Shown here in pieces: positions 53,501 to 64,000 of a DNA stretch of 64,000 nucleotides. The translations under genes were made by a program, and so were the position numbers. Position 1 is the first letter of the stretch. Every line of letters begins with the position of its first letter. The DNA is from Carnegiea gigantea (Eukaryota > Streptophyta > Magnoliopsida > Caryophyllales > Cactaceae), in contig JAKOGI010003029.1 in NCBI GenBank assembly GCA_029747015.1, forward strand, positions 1 to 64,000, written 5' to 3'. Below the pieces are notes generated by a model that did not search any database, was not told where the DNA came from, and worked only from the letters and a program-made list of their open reading frames with translations.

Positions 53501-55040
53501 AGGAGCTGATGCATTGTCAAGAAGGTACTTATTACTCTCCACTTTGAGTACTAAAGTACTTGGGTTTGAAGTTGTTAAAGATTTGTACCCAAAAGATGAT
53601 GATTTCAAGGACATTTTTGAGAAGTGTCTTAAACACCCCCATGGGTTGTTCCACTTAGAAGATGGGTTCCTATTCAAAGGTTCACGCCTTTGTATACCTC
53701 AATGTGGATTTCGTGAACTGCTTATCCAAGAGCTGCATGGAGGAGCCCTAGCTGGCCATTTTGGTGTTGAGAAGACTAGATCAATGTTGAAGGAACACTA
53801 CTATTGGCCTAAGATGTCAAGAGATGTAGAGCATTTCATCAAAAGATGTTCTACTTGTCAAATGGCTAAGAGCCATTCTTTGCCCCAAGGATTGTATTCT
53901 CCACTCCCCATTCCTCAAGCCCCTTGGGAAGATATTAGCCTGGATTTTATCACGGGTTTGCCTAGAACCCAAAGGAACAAAGACTCCATTATGGTGGTTG
54001 TGGATCGATTCTCCAAGATGGCGCATTTCATCCCTTGCCACACCACTAATGATGCTACTCAAGTGGCTAATCTTTACTTCAAGGAGATTGTGAGACTACA
54101 TGGCATTCCAAAGAGCATGGTATCTGATCGGGACTCCAAGTTTCTTAGTCATTTTTGGCTAACTCTATGGCGCAAATTGGGTACTCAACTCAAGTTTAGC
54201 ACTACTTGTCATCCCCAAACTGATGGCCAAACTGAAGTCACTAATAGGACTTTGGGTACCTTACTTCGAGTCCTAGTGAAGAAGCATTTGAAGAATTGGG
54301 ATGAGTTGCTACCACATGCCGAGTTTGCATTCAATCGAGTGCCTAGTAAGTCGACCCAACTCTCTCCATTTCAAGTTGTGTATGGCTACAATCCCAAGAG
54401 TCCCTTGGATCTTGTTCCCATTCCAACTCCCACAAAATTTAGTTGGGAAGCTGAAAAAAGAGCCAAGGAGATCCAAGATCTTCATGCAAGAGTTAGAGAT
54501 AACATTGCCAAGGCTAATGAAAGAGCCATGCAAAGCGCCAACAAGCATCGCAAGGAGGTACATTTTCAACCAGGAGATTTGGTATGGATTCACATGAGGA
54601 AGGAGCGTTTCCCTTCAAAGAGAAAATCTAAGTTGATGCCGCGTTCCGATGGTCCATTTGAAATCCTTGAGAAGGTTGGGCCCAATGCATACAAGGTTGA
54701 TCTACCTGGAGATTATGGAGTTTCGGCTACCTTCAATGTCTCCGATCTTAGCCCCTATTTCGATGATGAGCCCCTTCCTAGTTTGAGGGCAAACTTTCAC
54801 TTACCCGGGGGGAATGATGGAGACCATCGTGAGAAGCCCAAGGACCATCAAGCTCAGCCCAAGGAGGATTCACTCAAGCTTCAAGAGGTCAAGGAAGTTG
54901 CCAAACTTTGCCGGAAATTGGCGTTCATGCCCGAAGAGGTAGTGCCGCCTTCATCCAGAAATTTCCCGATTTTTGTGTGCACTTTTGGCCTACCTAACGT
55001 GGACCCACAACTTGAGGCTCCACATGGTTTTGAAGCTTAA
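50503..55040 (+). pseudogene. Element O gag-pol polyprotein, one frameshift
   Basis: One frame for about 1,510 codons with no separate gag and pol frames. Start ATG at 50503 (MSTKSTRSDQARVEELEAQ). Coiled-coil-like N-terminus to 45; Retrotrans_gag core about 85-260 (SIWWANLGAKR); CCHC knuckle 307-320; protease with IIDGGS at 402-407; RT with YFDD at 750-753. RNase H follows ([14 protein letters not shown]). A base is missing at 53249-53255, in a run of T, and the old frame stops at 53352. The rest is open from there to 55040: end of RNase H, integrase HHCC, DDE core (TDGQTEVTN), C-terminal domain (GVSATFNVSDLSPYF) and a 75-residue LTR-encoded tail. The lesion is recent and could also be a sequencing error. 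Confidence 0.93.
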
Positions 55041-55935
55041 GATGTCAGCTTTAAAATAAGCCCAATTTTATTTAATTTGGACATCATTTGATTGGGCAAA
55101 ATATCACTCAAAGATACGTTGTGCTGATCCAGTCCAGTCTGAGATAGGTGCATTGTTTGGGCCATAACTTTCAAACCGCTTATCCAAATTGAGCAAATGA
55201 GCCCATTCTGGAAAATAGACTTCCAGGGCTTTCTAACAAGCCCAAGAACGCGTGATTTGGCCGAGTATTCTGGAAGTTATGCTCTGTTGAAGTTGAGGCA
55301 GTTGCAAGGATTAATGCTGGGAATATGAAGAGTCTTAGGTTACATATATTTGTGTGGCTGATATTGTGCACGTTTTAGATGCTTCTAGATTGATGTAATC
55401 AGCTGCAAAAATCCTAGAATATTCCTTGTAACCTCCCCCACCCCCTTTTATGATGTGTCTTTTCATTTTTCTTAGACTTTTCATTAGCTAGTTTTAATTG
55501 TTAGGAGTTATTTGAGTCTTTTGATTGTCTTTTGCTGAGTCTATAAAAGGGGAGGGGCATGTGAAGCTAATCATTCAGCATTGTAAGAGATTTCCAAAGT
55601 AATACAAGCACCTTTGAGAGTGATTCTCATTTGTGTCTCAAAATTCCTAGTTCTATATCTTGAATTTGGCTCATTCAAGTGGTGTTCTAGGTTCTCTTCC
55701 TTTTCCAATTGGAGTGATTCCTTGGTTAAGACAAGAGAATTAGCCCAAGATCAAGTCATTGAGTGGCTCCGTGAAGGATTATCTTAATTACAAGGTCTTG
55801 TTTATCCTTGTTCTTTTTGTTATTATTCTTCAAACCATCTCAAACTATCTTCCACCACATTCACTTTTCTTTGGTTGATTCTTGTTTAGTTTGAGTTTGA
55901 GTTGATTTGGTTCACTTACCACCCACATCTACATC
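54815..55935 (+). repeat. Element O 3' LTR
   Basis: 1121 bp after CCCGGGGGGAA, ending CATCTACATCA, followed by TSD GTTCT. Confidence 0.95.
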
Positions 55936-55957
55936 AGTTCTAGGTAAGGATGAACTT

Positions 55958-55969
55958 GCTCTGATACCA
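55958..55969 (-). other. Element L primer-binding site
   Basis: GCTCTGATACCA on the plus strand, four bases before L's LTR at 55974. Confidence 0.9.
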
Positions 55970-55973
55970 AAAT

Positions 55974-56968
55974 TGATGTAAGTCTCAAGGGAAGGAACAA
56001 TCCAAGCCAACTTACAACAAGAACACAACCAAATCAAGTGGAAAACTCACGAACCAAAGGGGCACGGCCGTGCTTAATGGCACGGGGTGACCGTGCTAAC
56101 TTGCTGCCTAGCTCGCCTAGTTTGTGATTTTCACGGTTTTGAGATGGCTTTTGTGTTTGGGCTCAAATTTGAATCAAAGCAAGAATTCTTGGCCTTGATT
56201 AAGCTTGAAATGAATATGAAAAGAAAAAGAGAAGGGAGGAATGAAGTTCACTAATTAGAACATGAAAAAGAGAGCTTATGGTTTAAGGAACCCAAAGCTA
56301 AGTTCATGAACTTTAAGTGAATTCAATGGAATCTGGATAGTTCTAAGCCTTGTGATTAGATAAGATACACCACTAATCACTTAGCTTAGGGCACTTAATC
56401 TTTGATTAGGATAAGATACACCACCTAATCAATGATTAAGACTCACTTGAACACCACCTTAATCGGCCTAATTAAGGATAAGCAAGTTAAGTGTTTAAAC
56501 ACAACCAAGACAAAAAGTCTTTTCGGTTTTTTGATTCACACGCTTCATCCTTTACAAAAAGGGAAGCAAAGGCGTTCACAAAGCCCTTGGTTACACAAAA
56601 AAAAGCTTTCGTTCTAGGCAAGGAAAGGTATTAAAACTAATCCTATGCTTAAGTACACGGTTTAAGCTTAAACATGCGTAATCTAAAAGTTTAAGCTACA
56701 AAACACAAGATTTCTCTTTTAAACTCTTTCCTAAGCATTAAGAAACCTTGTTGACTCAATTTCCCTTCAAGGAAGGTAAGAGAGGCACGGCTGCCACTTC
56801 AAAAGAGCTTTGAATGCATGGCTGCCAAGTAGCTTGTGTGTGGCGGGTTCTTTGCTTGACATGTGTCGCCTTCTTCTTGCTTCCACGGGTCACTCACCTA
56901 TGTGGCTGGGTGGCAGCTTACCAAGCAGCTCTAGGTGACCCAGGAGGCAGGCTTACACCTTAAGCGCA
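55974..56968 (-). repeat. Element L 5' LTR, 3' part (cut by element P)
   Basis: Minus-strand LTR of the K/Q family; its end (ACATCA) is at 55974. It contains a hairpin unit at 56061-56097. U3 is missing beyond 56968, where P starts; about 700 bases by comparison with Q should lie right of the window. Confidence 0.87.
56061..56097 (-). repeat. Hairpin unit inside L's LTR
   Basis: Minus strand: GCACGGTCACCCCGTGCC, spacer, GCACGGCCGTGCC, where the second repeat is a perfect palindrome (GCACGGCCGTGC). Confidence 0.86.
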
Positions 56969-58265
56969 TGATGGAATCCTACCTAGCCAAGACCTCGTCC
57001 GTGATGAAACAAGTCCAACTCGTCCCAGAACAAGGTCCCAAACCAAGAAGATGGCTCATCTTTTGCAAGACGTTCAAGCTGAATCAAACGGGCTAACTGG
57101 CCAGAACTAGCCCGATTTTGTGCACCTGATTTCTTAAGCTACATTGTGGCTTAAGATTAATATTTTTGCATTTTGGAATCCTTATGATTTAACTTTCAGG
57201 TTCAAGCATTGATTTCAAATCATACACACAAGAGGATGGAAGATCAAAGGCTTTTCTCCAACTGGTCAGATTGGGACCAATTTTACACGGTTGAATGTTT
57301 AGGTTTGATTACCCCACTTAGACTTTGTTTAACCTTGATTTCGTAGTTGGGGGGGTTTATACACATCTTGAACTTCCCCCCATGGTTAAAATCCAAGTCA
57401 TATCCCTTTTTGCAATGGTTAAACCAAGTCTGAAAACCGGGTCCAATTCTGTCCTTGAACCCGGTTTGATGTCCCGGTCTATTTTCGCTTCCACCGGTGG
57501 GTTTTCTTCACTTCAACTGATATGGCACACCCCCCAAGGCTGGGCACACGTCTCAAGACACCAATGATCAGCTGCAACCTTGGGAAGAACGGCCAATGAG
57601 AGAAGAGAGACCAAGAAAGATGTTCCTTGCTTCTCATTGGACAGCCGCAAAGGAGGAGGACACTTTTCGGCTGTGCACATGCCCTTTTGCTGAGTTTCTA
57701 GTTGTTTAGACTTAAGCACAAGTTAATTAAGTTGTAATAATCATTTGTCTTGCTTTCTTACTAGTTTGAATGTACTTTGATTAGTCTTAAGCTCATTTTG
57801 CAACCGGTTAGCACTAACCGAGGAGATTAAGGTTAATTAACACCTTTCCTCCTTAGGAGGGTAAGGTGAGGTTTGCCTACTTGCTTGCTAGCTAGAATGA
57901 TTGTGGAGCATGTAACAAAAGCAAGTATTCGGCCATTTTGCAGGGATACTTCAGATTGAAATGAAAAACTTCCTAGAGAGCGTTTGGAAGCTTTCTCTCA
58001 AATCCTTACTTGCTTATCTTAGTTTAGGCCAAGCTAAGTGGTGTTCAAGTGAGTCTTAACCTTGATTAAGTGGTGATTCGGTATCTTAATCAAGATTAAG
58101 GGCCCTAAACTCAAAGGTTGGTGGTGATTCTGTATCCAATCCTAGAGTTTAGTTCTATCCTAGCCAAGTTCATCTCACCGGTTCCTAAGTGAACGTTGTT
58201 AGCTTGACTGTTCAAGTTGATTCCTTGCACTTAGTGTATTCTTTATACCCCTTCACCTAAGCACT
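56969..58265 (+). repeat. Element P 5' LTR, first part (split by element Q)
   Basis: Starts TGATGGAATCC at 56969 within L's LTR. Its opening encodes the same tail as J (RPRTRSQTKKMAHL, then FVHLIS), now with one TAG. It continues to Q at 58266 and resumes at 62862. Total about 1.55 kb. The GCACT at 58261-58265 is Q's target duplication. Confidence 0.87.
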
Positions 58266-59987
58266 TGATGTAAGTCTCAAGGGTAGGAACAACCCAAGCC
58301 AACTTACAACAAGAGCACAACCAAAACAAGTGGAAAACTCACGAACCAAGGGAGGCACGGTCGTGCTCAAGGGCACGGGGTGACCGTGCTAACTTGCTGC
58401 CTAAGCACGCCTAGTTTGTGATTTTGACGGTTTTGAGATGGCTTTTGTGTTTGGGCTCAAAACTGAATCAAAGCAAGAATTCTTGGCCTTGATTAAGCTT
58501 GAAATGAATATGAAAAGAAAAAAAAGAAGAGAGGAATGAAGTTCACTTATTAGAACATGAAAAAAGGAGAGCTTTGGTTTAAGGAACCCAAAGCTAACTT
58601 CATGAACTTTAAGTGAATTCAATGGAATCTGGATAGTTCTAAACTCAAGAATGGATACAGATATCACCACCAAACTTAAGTTTAGGGCCCTTAAACTATG
58701 ATTAAGATACAGATATCACCACTTAATCAAGTTTAAGACTTCACTTGAACACCACCTTAATCGGCCTAATTAAGGATAAGCAAGTTAAGTGTTTGAAAGG
58801 AACACAAGACACAAAGTCTTTTCTTAATTTCAATACTCAAGCTTCTTGTTTTACAAAAGAGCAGCCAAGGCACTTATATAGCCTTGTGATTACTTGAAAA
58901 GGGCTTTCCTTCTAGGCAAGGAAAGTCATTAAACTAATCCTATGCTTAATAATAAACGGTTTAAACTAAAACATACATAAGCTGAAAGTTTATATTACAA
59001 AGCACTTAATTTATCTTCCTAAGCCTTTTCCTTTGCATTAAGGAATGTAGATGACTCAATTTCCCAGCTAGGGAGGCAAGAGTGCACGGCTGCCACCTCA
59101 AAAGGACTGAAAATTGCATGTGTGCCATGTCATGCTTGAGTGGTCGAATGAGAGCTTGCAAAATGGTGGCGTTTCACTAGCTCCACGTGTCTCTCAAGTA
59201 GCTGAGTGGTGCTTAATTAAGCAGCTCAAATGACCTGCTTGGCAGCCTTCCACCTTAAGCAAACCCCTTGAAGGAGGAAAACCACCAGGCTAAGCAACCG
59301 GGTGTCAAGCAGCCGGTTTCTGCCTCCACTTGCAACACATGTTTGACACCTCAAATGATGACTAATTGCTACGTTTCTTACATGGTTGGAAACCTCAAGA
59401 TGTCTAGATTACCCTCCTTTTTGAATCATAGCAATTGGACGTCATTTTCCCCTTGATACAGCTTGATTCCCAAAACCGTGCAGATTGGACTCCAAAACAG
59501 CACAGGTCTACGAATTAGCTTATTTCACTAACCAATTGAACTCCAAATCTGGTAATTCCAATTGGACATGAAAGCTAAGATCTTAGGGACCCAAAATATG
59601 TAAAAATACAAGATTTAAGCTAAACTACATCATAAGAAATAAAAAGAACAAAACTGGGTTCATCCTGGCCCTGTTGGGCAGTTTTGACACCTTGGGTTTA
59701 ATTGCTGATTTGAACGACCAAATGAAGTCCAAATTGGATGAAACTTAGTTTATTGTAAAGCTAACATCTTGATCTTCAAATCCATCAAAAAATATTAGAC
59801 ATAAACCCTTAGTATGTTTGAGAAATTAAGCACACAAAAACGGGTTAGCTGCTGGATTTAACCCTCGCCCTGTAGTTTCAATGTTTAATCAAAACTTGGA
59901 TGATTTATTCATCCTTAAACCAGCATAATAAGATTCCCTAATTGATTTGATTCGTTTTTAACAAAAGGGATGGCGGGATTTCCATCA
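58266..59987 (-). repeat. Element Q 3' LTR
   Basis: Minus-strand start TGATGGAAATCCCGCC at 59987, end at 58266. Hairpin unit at 58354-58389. Outside that it holds repeated TTAATCAAG-like stretches and a TATA-like CTATATAAG (minus strand, near 58880), but no protein-coding frame I can support. Confidence 0.93.
58354..58389 (-). repeat. Hairpin unit inside Q's 3' LTR
   Basis: Minus strand GCACGGTCACCCCGTGCC, spacer, GCACGACCGTGCC, an intact consensus unit. Confidence 0.88.
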
Positions 59988-61005
59988 TACTCCCCTTGTT
60001 AAAAATGATTTGCCCTCAAATCATAGTAGGTAATGAACTCCTCTTTTGGCTCAATTCTGGTTGAAATAAAATCAACCATGAAAACAAGTCTCTTTTGAAC
60101 TTAGAGACTTTTTTCTTTACCTTCCCCTTGCTGATCTGAATGGTGCATGTAGGGGATTTCTTGGACTTGCTTCGAACCAATTCTTCAAATGCTCTTAACT
60201 CAAAATTAGGAGCTTTTAGTAATGGTTCTGAAATGGATTGACAGAAATTTGGGTTGGGTGTTTTAGGTGTGGGTGGAGTGGAAAAAAATGATGGTGGTTT
60301 ATGAAAAGTGGTGGGAAGGATGAGATGCTCATGGCTTCTAGGTGGATGGTGGATGTTTAAAGTGAGCATAGCACCTTTATTTGCCTCAATCTCTATCTCC
60401 TCAAGATCGTCTTCTTCATCCTCTTCTTTTTCCTCCTCTAATTCAACCTCCTTCGGTTCTTCCACTAAGGGCATCTTCTTTTCCTCCTGATTTTCCTCCT
60501 TTCTCACGACTTACCTTTCTTCCGAGGTAATGACTTTGTTGTTTGGGCAATCCGTGGCTAAGTGTCCAAGCCCTTGGCACTTGAGACACCTTCTAAGTTG
60601 TGAGGGAAAGATCATTTGTGGGGTTGGTTTTTTTTGTGGGGTGGAAGGGAATGAACTCGTGGGCTTAATGGAGATACTTTCTTTCATTGGCGTGTAAGTG
60701 GATGGGCAAAAGGAACCCTTTATCTTACTACTCAATTTCTTCCAAGTTCTCACCTTCTCTTTTCCCTTCTTTTTTCGCTCAAACTTGTACTTATTCCACC
60801 ACTGAAGTGCACAACCTCTCAATCTTGAAATAACCACTTTGAACTTCTCTTGGTCATTAAGGATACAACAAGCAAAAACTCGTTCCCCCTTAGATAACCA
60901 ACCTGTGAACTCTTCCATTTCGCCATGAAATTTTGGAATTGCAAAGCAAGCATATCCAATATCAATAAAAGCTAGTTCTTTCTCCAAGTTCATTGAAGAT
61001 GGCAT
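59988..61005 (-). pseudogene. Element Q Gag (non-autonomous type), one stop
   Basis: Start ATG at 61005 (MPSSMNLEKELAFIDIGYAC), very close to E's Gag. Core PKFHGEMEEFTGWLSKGERVF and RLRGCALQWWNKYKFERKKK; CCHC knuckle CLKCQGLGHLATDC. AAA to TAA at 60511-60513 (after ITSEER) interrupts a frame that continues from 60507 to 60016 with a highly acidic Glu-rich segment and a basic stretch (KSKKSPTCTIQISKGKVKKK). A shift near the end leaves DLRAN...QGEYDG, the remnant of the integrase end, in another frame with a stop, just before the LTR. No protease, RT or integrase core. Of the three gag-only elements it has the cleanest Gag. Confidence 0.87.
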
Positions 61006-61111
61006 GAAGGATGACGTCTAGGGTTCTTTGTGGATTGATTTGAAACGTAAGTAGGCTGTTTGTGTTTGGATTTAATTTGGGAGCGTGGGGGTCAGGCAAG
61101 GATCTGAACTT

Positions 61112-61123
61112 GCTCTGATACCA
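61112..61123 (-). other. Element Q primer-binding site
   Basis: GCTCTGATACCA, complement of TGGTATCAGAGC, four bases from the LTR at 61128. Confidence 0.92.
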
Positions 61124-61127
61124 AAAA

Positions 61128-62861
61128 TGATGTAAGTCTCAAGGGTAGGAACAACCCAAGCCAACTTACAACAAGAACACAACCAAAACAAGTGGAAAAC
61201 TCACGAACCAAGGGAGGCACGGTGGTGCTTAAGGGCACGGTGTGGCCGTGCCAATCTTCTGCCTTTCACGCCTAAGTTTGTGATTTCTCACGGTTTGAAG
61301 TGGTTTTTGTGTTTAGGCTCAAAACTAAATCAAAGTAAGAAATCTTAGCCTTGATTAAGCTTGAAATGAATATGAAAAGAAAAAGAGAAGAGAGGAATGT
61401 AGTTCACTAATTAGAACATGAAAAAGGAGAGCTTTGGTTTAAGGAACCCAAAGCTAACTTCATGAACTTTAAGTGAATTCAATGGAATCTGGATAGTTCT
61501 AAACCTTGTGATTAGATAAGATACACCACTAATCACTTAGCTTAGGGCCCTTAATCTTGGATTAGGATAAGATACACCACCTAACCAAAGATCAAGACTC
61601 ACTTGAACACCACCTTAATCGGCCAAAATTAAGGATAAGCAAGCTAAGTGTTTGGAGTGTGCCTAAGCACCGAAAGCACAATGCTCTCAACTTTGAGTTT
61701 GATTCAAATCTGGTATATTACTCAATGAACAACTAAAGCCCTTATATAGCCTTCAAAATACACTAAAAGAGCTTTCCTTCTAAGCTAGGAAAGGCATTAA
61801 GCTTGCTAATCACTACCTAGCACATGGTTTAATCAAATACAAACCAAAGCTGAAAGTTTATATTACAAAGCACTTAATTTATCTTCCTAAGCCTTTTCCT
61901 TTGCACTAAGGAATGTAAATGACTCAATTTCCCAGCTAGGAAGGCAAGAGTGCACGGCTGCCACCTCAAAAGGACTGAAAATTGCATGTGTGCCATGTCA
62001 TGCTTGAGTGGTCGAATGAGAGCTTGCAAAATAGAGGCGTTTCACTAGCTCTACGTGTCTCTTTCTCAAGTAGCTGAGTGGTGCTTAATCAAGCAGCTCA
62101 AAATGACCTGCTTGGCAGCCTTCCACCTTAAGCAAACCCCTTGAAGGAGGAAAACCACCAGGCTAAGCAACCGGGTGTCAAGCAGCCAGTTTCTGCCTCC
62201 ACTTGCAACGCATGTTTCACACCTCAAATGATGACTAATTGCTACATTTCTTACATGGTTGGAAACCTCAAGATGTCTAGATTACCCTCCTTTTTGAATC
62301 ATAGCAATTGGACGTCATTTTCCCCTTGAATCAGCTTGATTCCCAAAACCGTGCAGATTGGACTCCAAAACAGCACAGGTTTACGAATTAGCTTATTTCA
62401 CTAACCAATTGAACTCCAAATCTGGTAATTCCAATTGGACATGAAAGCTAAGATCTTGGGGACCCAAAATATGTAAAAATTCAAGACTTAAACCAAACTA
62501 TATTATAAGAAAAAAAAAGAACAAAACCGGGTTCATCCTGGCCCTGCTGAGCAGTTTTGACACCTTGGGTTTAATTGCTGATTTGAACGACCAAATGAAG
62601 TCCAAATTGGATGAAACTTAATTTGTTGTAAAGCTAACATCTTGATCTTCAAATCCATCAAAAAAATATTAGACATAAACCCTTAGTATGTTTGAGAAAT
62701 TAAGCACACAAAAATGGGTTAGCTGCTGGATTTAACCCTCGCCCTGCAGTTTCAATGTTTAATCAAAACTTGGATGATTTATTCATCCTTAAACCAGCAT
62801 AACAAGATTACCTAATTGATTTGATTCGTTTTTAACAAAAGGGATGGCGGGATTTCCATCA
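61128..62861 (-). repeat. Element Q 5' LTR
   Basis: 1734 bp, minus strand, start at 62861. The hairpin unit at 61215-61252 is partly decayed (GCACCACCGTGCC). It otherwise matches 58266-59987 closely, with a variable patch near its 3' end (61640-61860). Confidence 0.93.
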
Positions 62862-63116
62862 GCACTCTATTCACCTTCATTTCCATCCATTCCCAAGAAT
62901 TCCACTTCACCAAAGGGCTTGCATTCCAATCAAAATTCAAGAGCCTCACTACCGGGTAAAACTAGGCGTTTCTAGCTTCGTGGGCAGCAAGTTGGCACGA
63001 TGTGGCCGTGCAAGCAAGCACGACCGTGCCACTCTTGGCCATGACAATTCTTTAAGCTTTCGTCCCTTTTGATGTAAGGTTGGCTTGGATCTTCTTCTCC
63101 CTTGAGCTTTACATCA
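62862..63116 (+). repeat. Element P 5' LTR, last part
   Basis: Resumes P's LTR after Q (TSD GCACT). It contains a hairpin unit at 62993-63032 and ends GCTTTACATCA, followed by the PBS. Confidence 0.88.
62993..63032 (+). repeat. Hairpin unit inside P's LTR
   Basis: GGCACGATGTGGCCGTGC, spacer, GCACGACCGTGCCAC. The unit lies about 85 bases before the LTR end, as in K. Confidence 0.86.
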
Positions 63117-63162
63117 TATTTGGTATCAGAGCTACGTTTCATCTTGGCCTGGTGTTGAACCC
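63117..63162 (+). other. Element P PBS and start of leader
   Basis: PBS TGGTATCAGAGC at 63121-63132, four bases after the LTR. The leader is cut at 63163 by R; AACCC (63158-63162) would be R's target duplication. P's coding part is right of the window. Confidence 0.88.
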
Positions 63163-64000
63163 TGATGTATATGTGGGTGGGGTAAGTGAACCAAATCAAA
63201 CTCAAATAAACCCAAATAAGAATTGAACCAAAGTAAAGAGAAAATGGAAGGTTGATTGAGATGGAATGAAAATAATAACAAAAAAGATCAAAGGATAAAC
63301 AAGACCTTGCACTTGAGATGATCCTTCGCGGAGCCACTCAAGGACTTGATCTTGGGCAAATCCTCTTGTCTTCACCAAGGAATCACTCCAATTGGAAAAG
63401 AAAAGAGAACCTAGAACACCACTTGAACTTGCCAAAATTCAAGATATAGACCTAGGGATTTTTTTTTGGACACAAATGAGAATCACTCTCAAGGTGTTTG
63501 TACTACTCTTGGAAAAGCTTACAACTCTGAATTCAAATGCAACTACATAAACCACCTATTTATAGGCTAAACAAAGATAACCAAAAGATTTAAAAACTCC
63601 TAGCAATTAAAACTAGAAAATTGAAAAGGCTTGGAAAATGGAAAAGACTCAACATAAAGGGGTGAAGGAGGTTACAAAGAATATTCTAGGCTTCCAATCA
63701 GCTGAATACATCCATCTAGAACACTCCAAGTCGTGCATGATGTCATCCACATGATGTCATGTAACCAAAGTCTCTTCATTTGCCCAGCATTTAATCCTTG
63801 CAGCAGCCTCCACGTCAACTGAGCATAACTCTCAGCACACACGTCCAAATCAGGTGATTCTGGGCTTGTTGGAAAGACCTAGACATCTATTTTTCAGAAT
63901 GGGCTCATTTGCTCAATTTGGATAAGTAGATCAAAAGTTATGGTCCAAACATTACACCTATATCAGAACTGGACTGGAGCAGGATAACTTCCCTTTGAGT
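63163..64000 (-). repeat. Element R 3'-end LTR sequence, partial
   Basis: Minus-strand LTR of the C/E/G family. Its end (ATATACATCA) is at 63163 and it runs out of the window. More diverged from the others than they are from each other (for example the ATGATGTCATCC region near 63737). Whether it is a solo LTR or part of a full element cannot be seen. Confidence 0.88.

Larger units (their letters stand above)
49101..55935 (+). mobile_element. Element O: young, nearly intact CRM-like LTR retrotransposon
   Basis: 6835 bp with perfect TSD GTTCT (49096-49100 and 55936-55940). LTRs of 1123 and 1121 bp show only about three substitutions and one T indel by eye, the lowest divergence in the window. 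PBS, two leader units and purine tract are intact. The single gag-pol frame is broken once, by a missing base in RNase H. It is inserted in L's leader. Confidence 0.95.
58266..62861 (-). mobile_element. Element Q: non-autonomous gag-only LTR retrotransposon with 1.7-kb LTRs
   Basis: 4596 bp with perfect TSD GCACT (58261-58265 and 62862-62866). LTRs of 1722 and 1734 bp are highly similar and make up three quarters of the element. The internal region is only 1140 bp and encodes Gag. PBS at 61112-61123. One hairpin unit lies in each LTR and none in the leader. Confidence 0.94.

Noticed and set aside
56432..58673. Small frames in the K/L/P/Q-type LTRs (for example 57325-57567, 58401-58673, 59268-59456, 62141-62329) as host genes.
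   Set aside because: They lie in LTR sequence, repeat between the two Q LTRs, and have no recognizable domain.

Overview
This window comes from a nuclear plant genome, probably a eudicot with much repeat content (the species is inferred and weakly supported). I find no host gene, no RNA gene and no unique DNA. Essentially every base belongs to an LTR retrotransposon of the Ty3/gypsy superfamily. The elements have LTRs of TGATG...CATCA form, a primer-binding site matching the 3' end of plant initiator tRNA-Met (TGGTATCAGAGC), and a single gag-protease-RT-RNaseH-integrase reading frame. They have no chromodomain after the integrase and an integrase C-terminal tail that runs on into the 3' LTR. 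That combination fits the CRM-like branch of the chromoviruses, the lineage that includes centromeric retrotransposons. I call the elements A to R.

Layout. A (+, 1-6029, left end outside) sits in the gag of B (-). B's 5' LTR (7035-15092) is split by C (+, 7531-14440). B itself lies in the gag of D (+, 15093-21979), which also carries E (+, 15849-19725, non-autonomous). J (-, 21980 to about 39795, truncated) interrupts D's integrase. J's 3' LTR is split by F (+, 22884-38528), and F is split by G (-, 25633-29483, non-autonomous) and I (+, 30820-35582, non-autonomous). A deletion junction near 39.8 kb joins J to a truncated LTR K (+). K lies in the gag of L (-), which is also split by M (-, 40897-48583, carrying solo LTR N at 43220-44179) and O (+, 49101-55935). 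L's 5' LTR is cut by P (+, from 56969). P's LTR holds Q (-, 58266-62861, non-autonomous), and P's leader is cut by R (-, from 63163). Seven insertions have perfect 5-bp target-site duplications: E TCATC, G CAAAG, I GCTTG, M ATAAG, N AAGTC, O GTTCT, Q GCACT.

How the parts work together. Autonomous members (A, C, D, F, J, M, O) supply or once supplied Gag, protease, RT, RNase H and integrase. O is youngest by LTR similarity and is one base from an intact polyprotein. E, G, I and Q lack RT and the integrase core and would need these in trans. All families keep a striking cis element: one to three copies of a GC-rich inverted-repeat unit (GCACGG...CCGTGC, spacer, GCACGACCGTGCC) in the 5' part of the genomic RNA. 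It lies between PBS and gag in most elements, but inside the LTR in K, L, P and Q. The most interesting themes are this conserved hairpin module, non-autonomous elements that keep Gag plus the LTR-encoded integrase tail, and the chimeric make-up of E.
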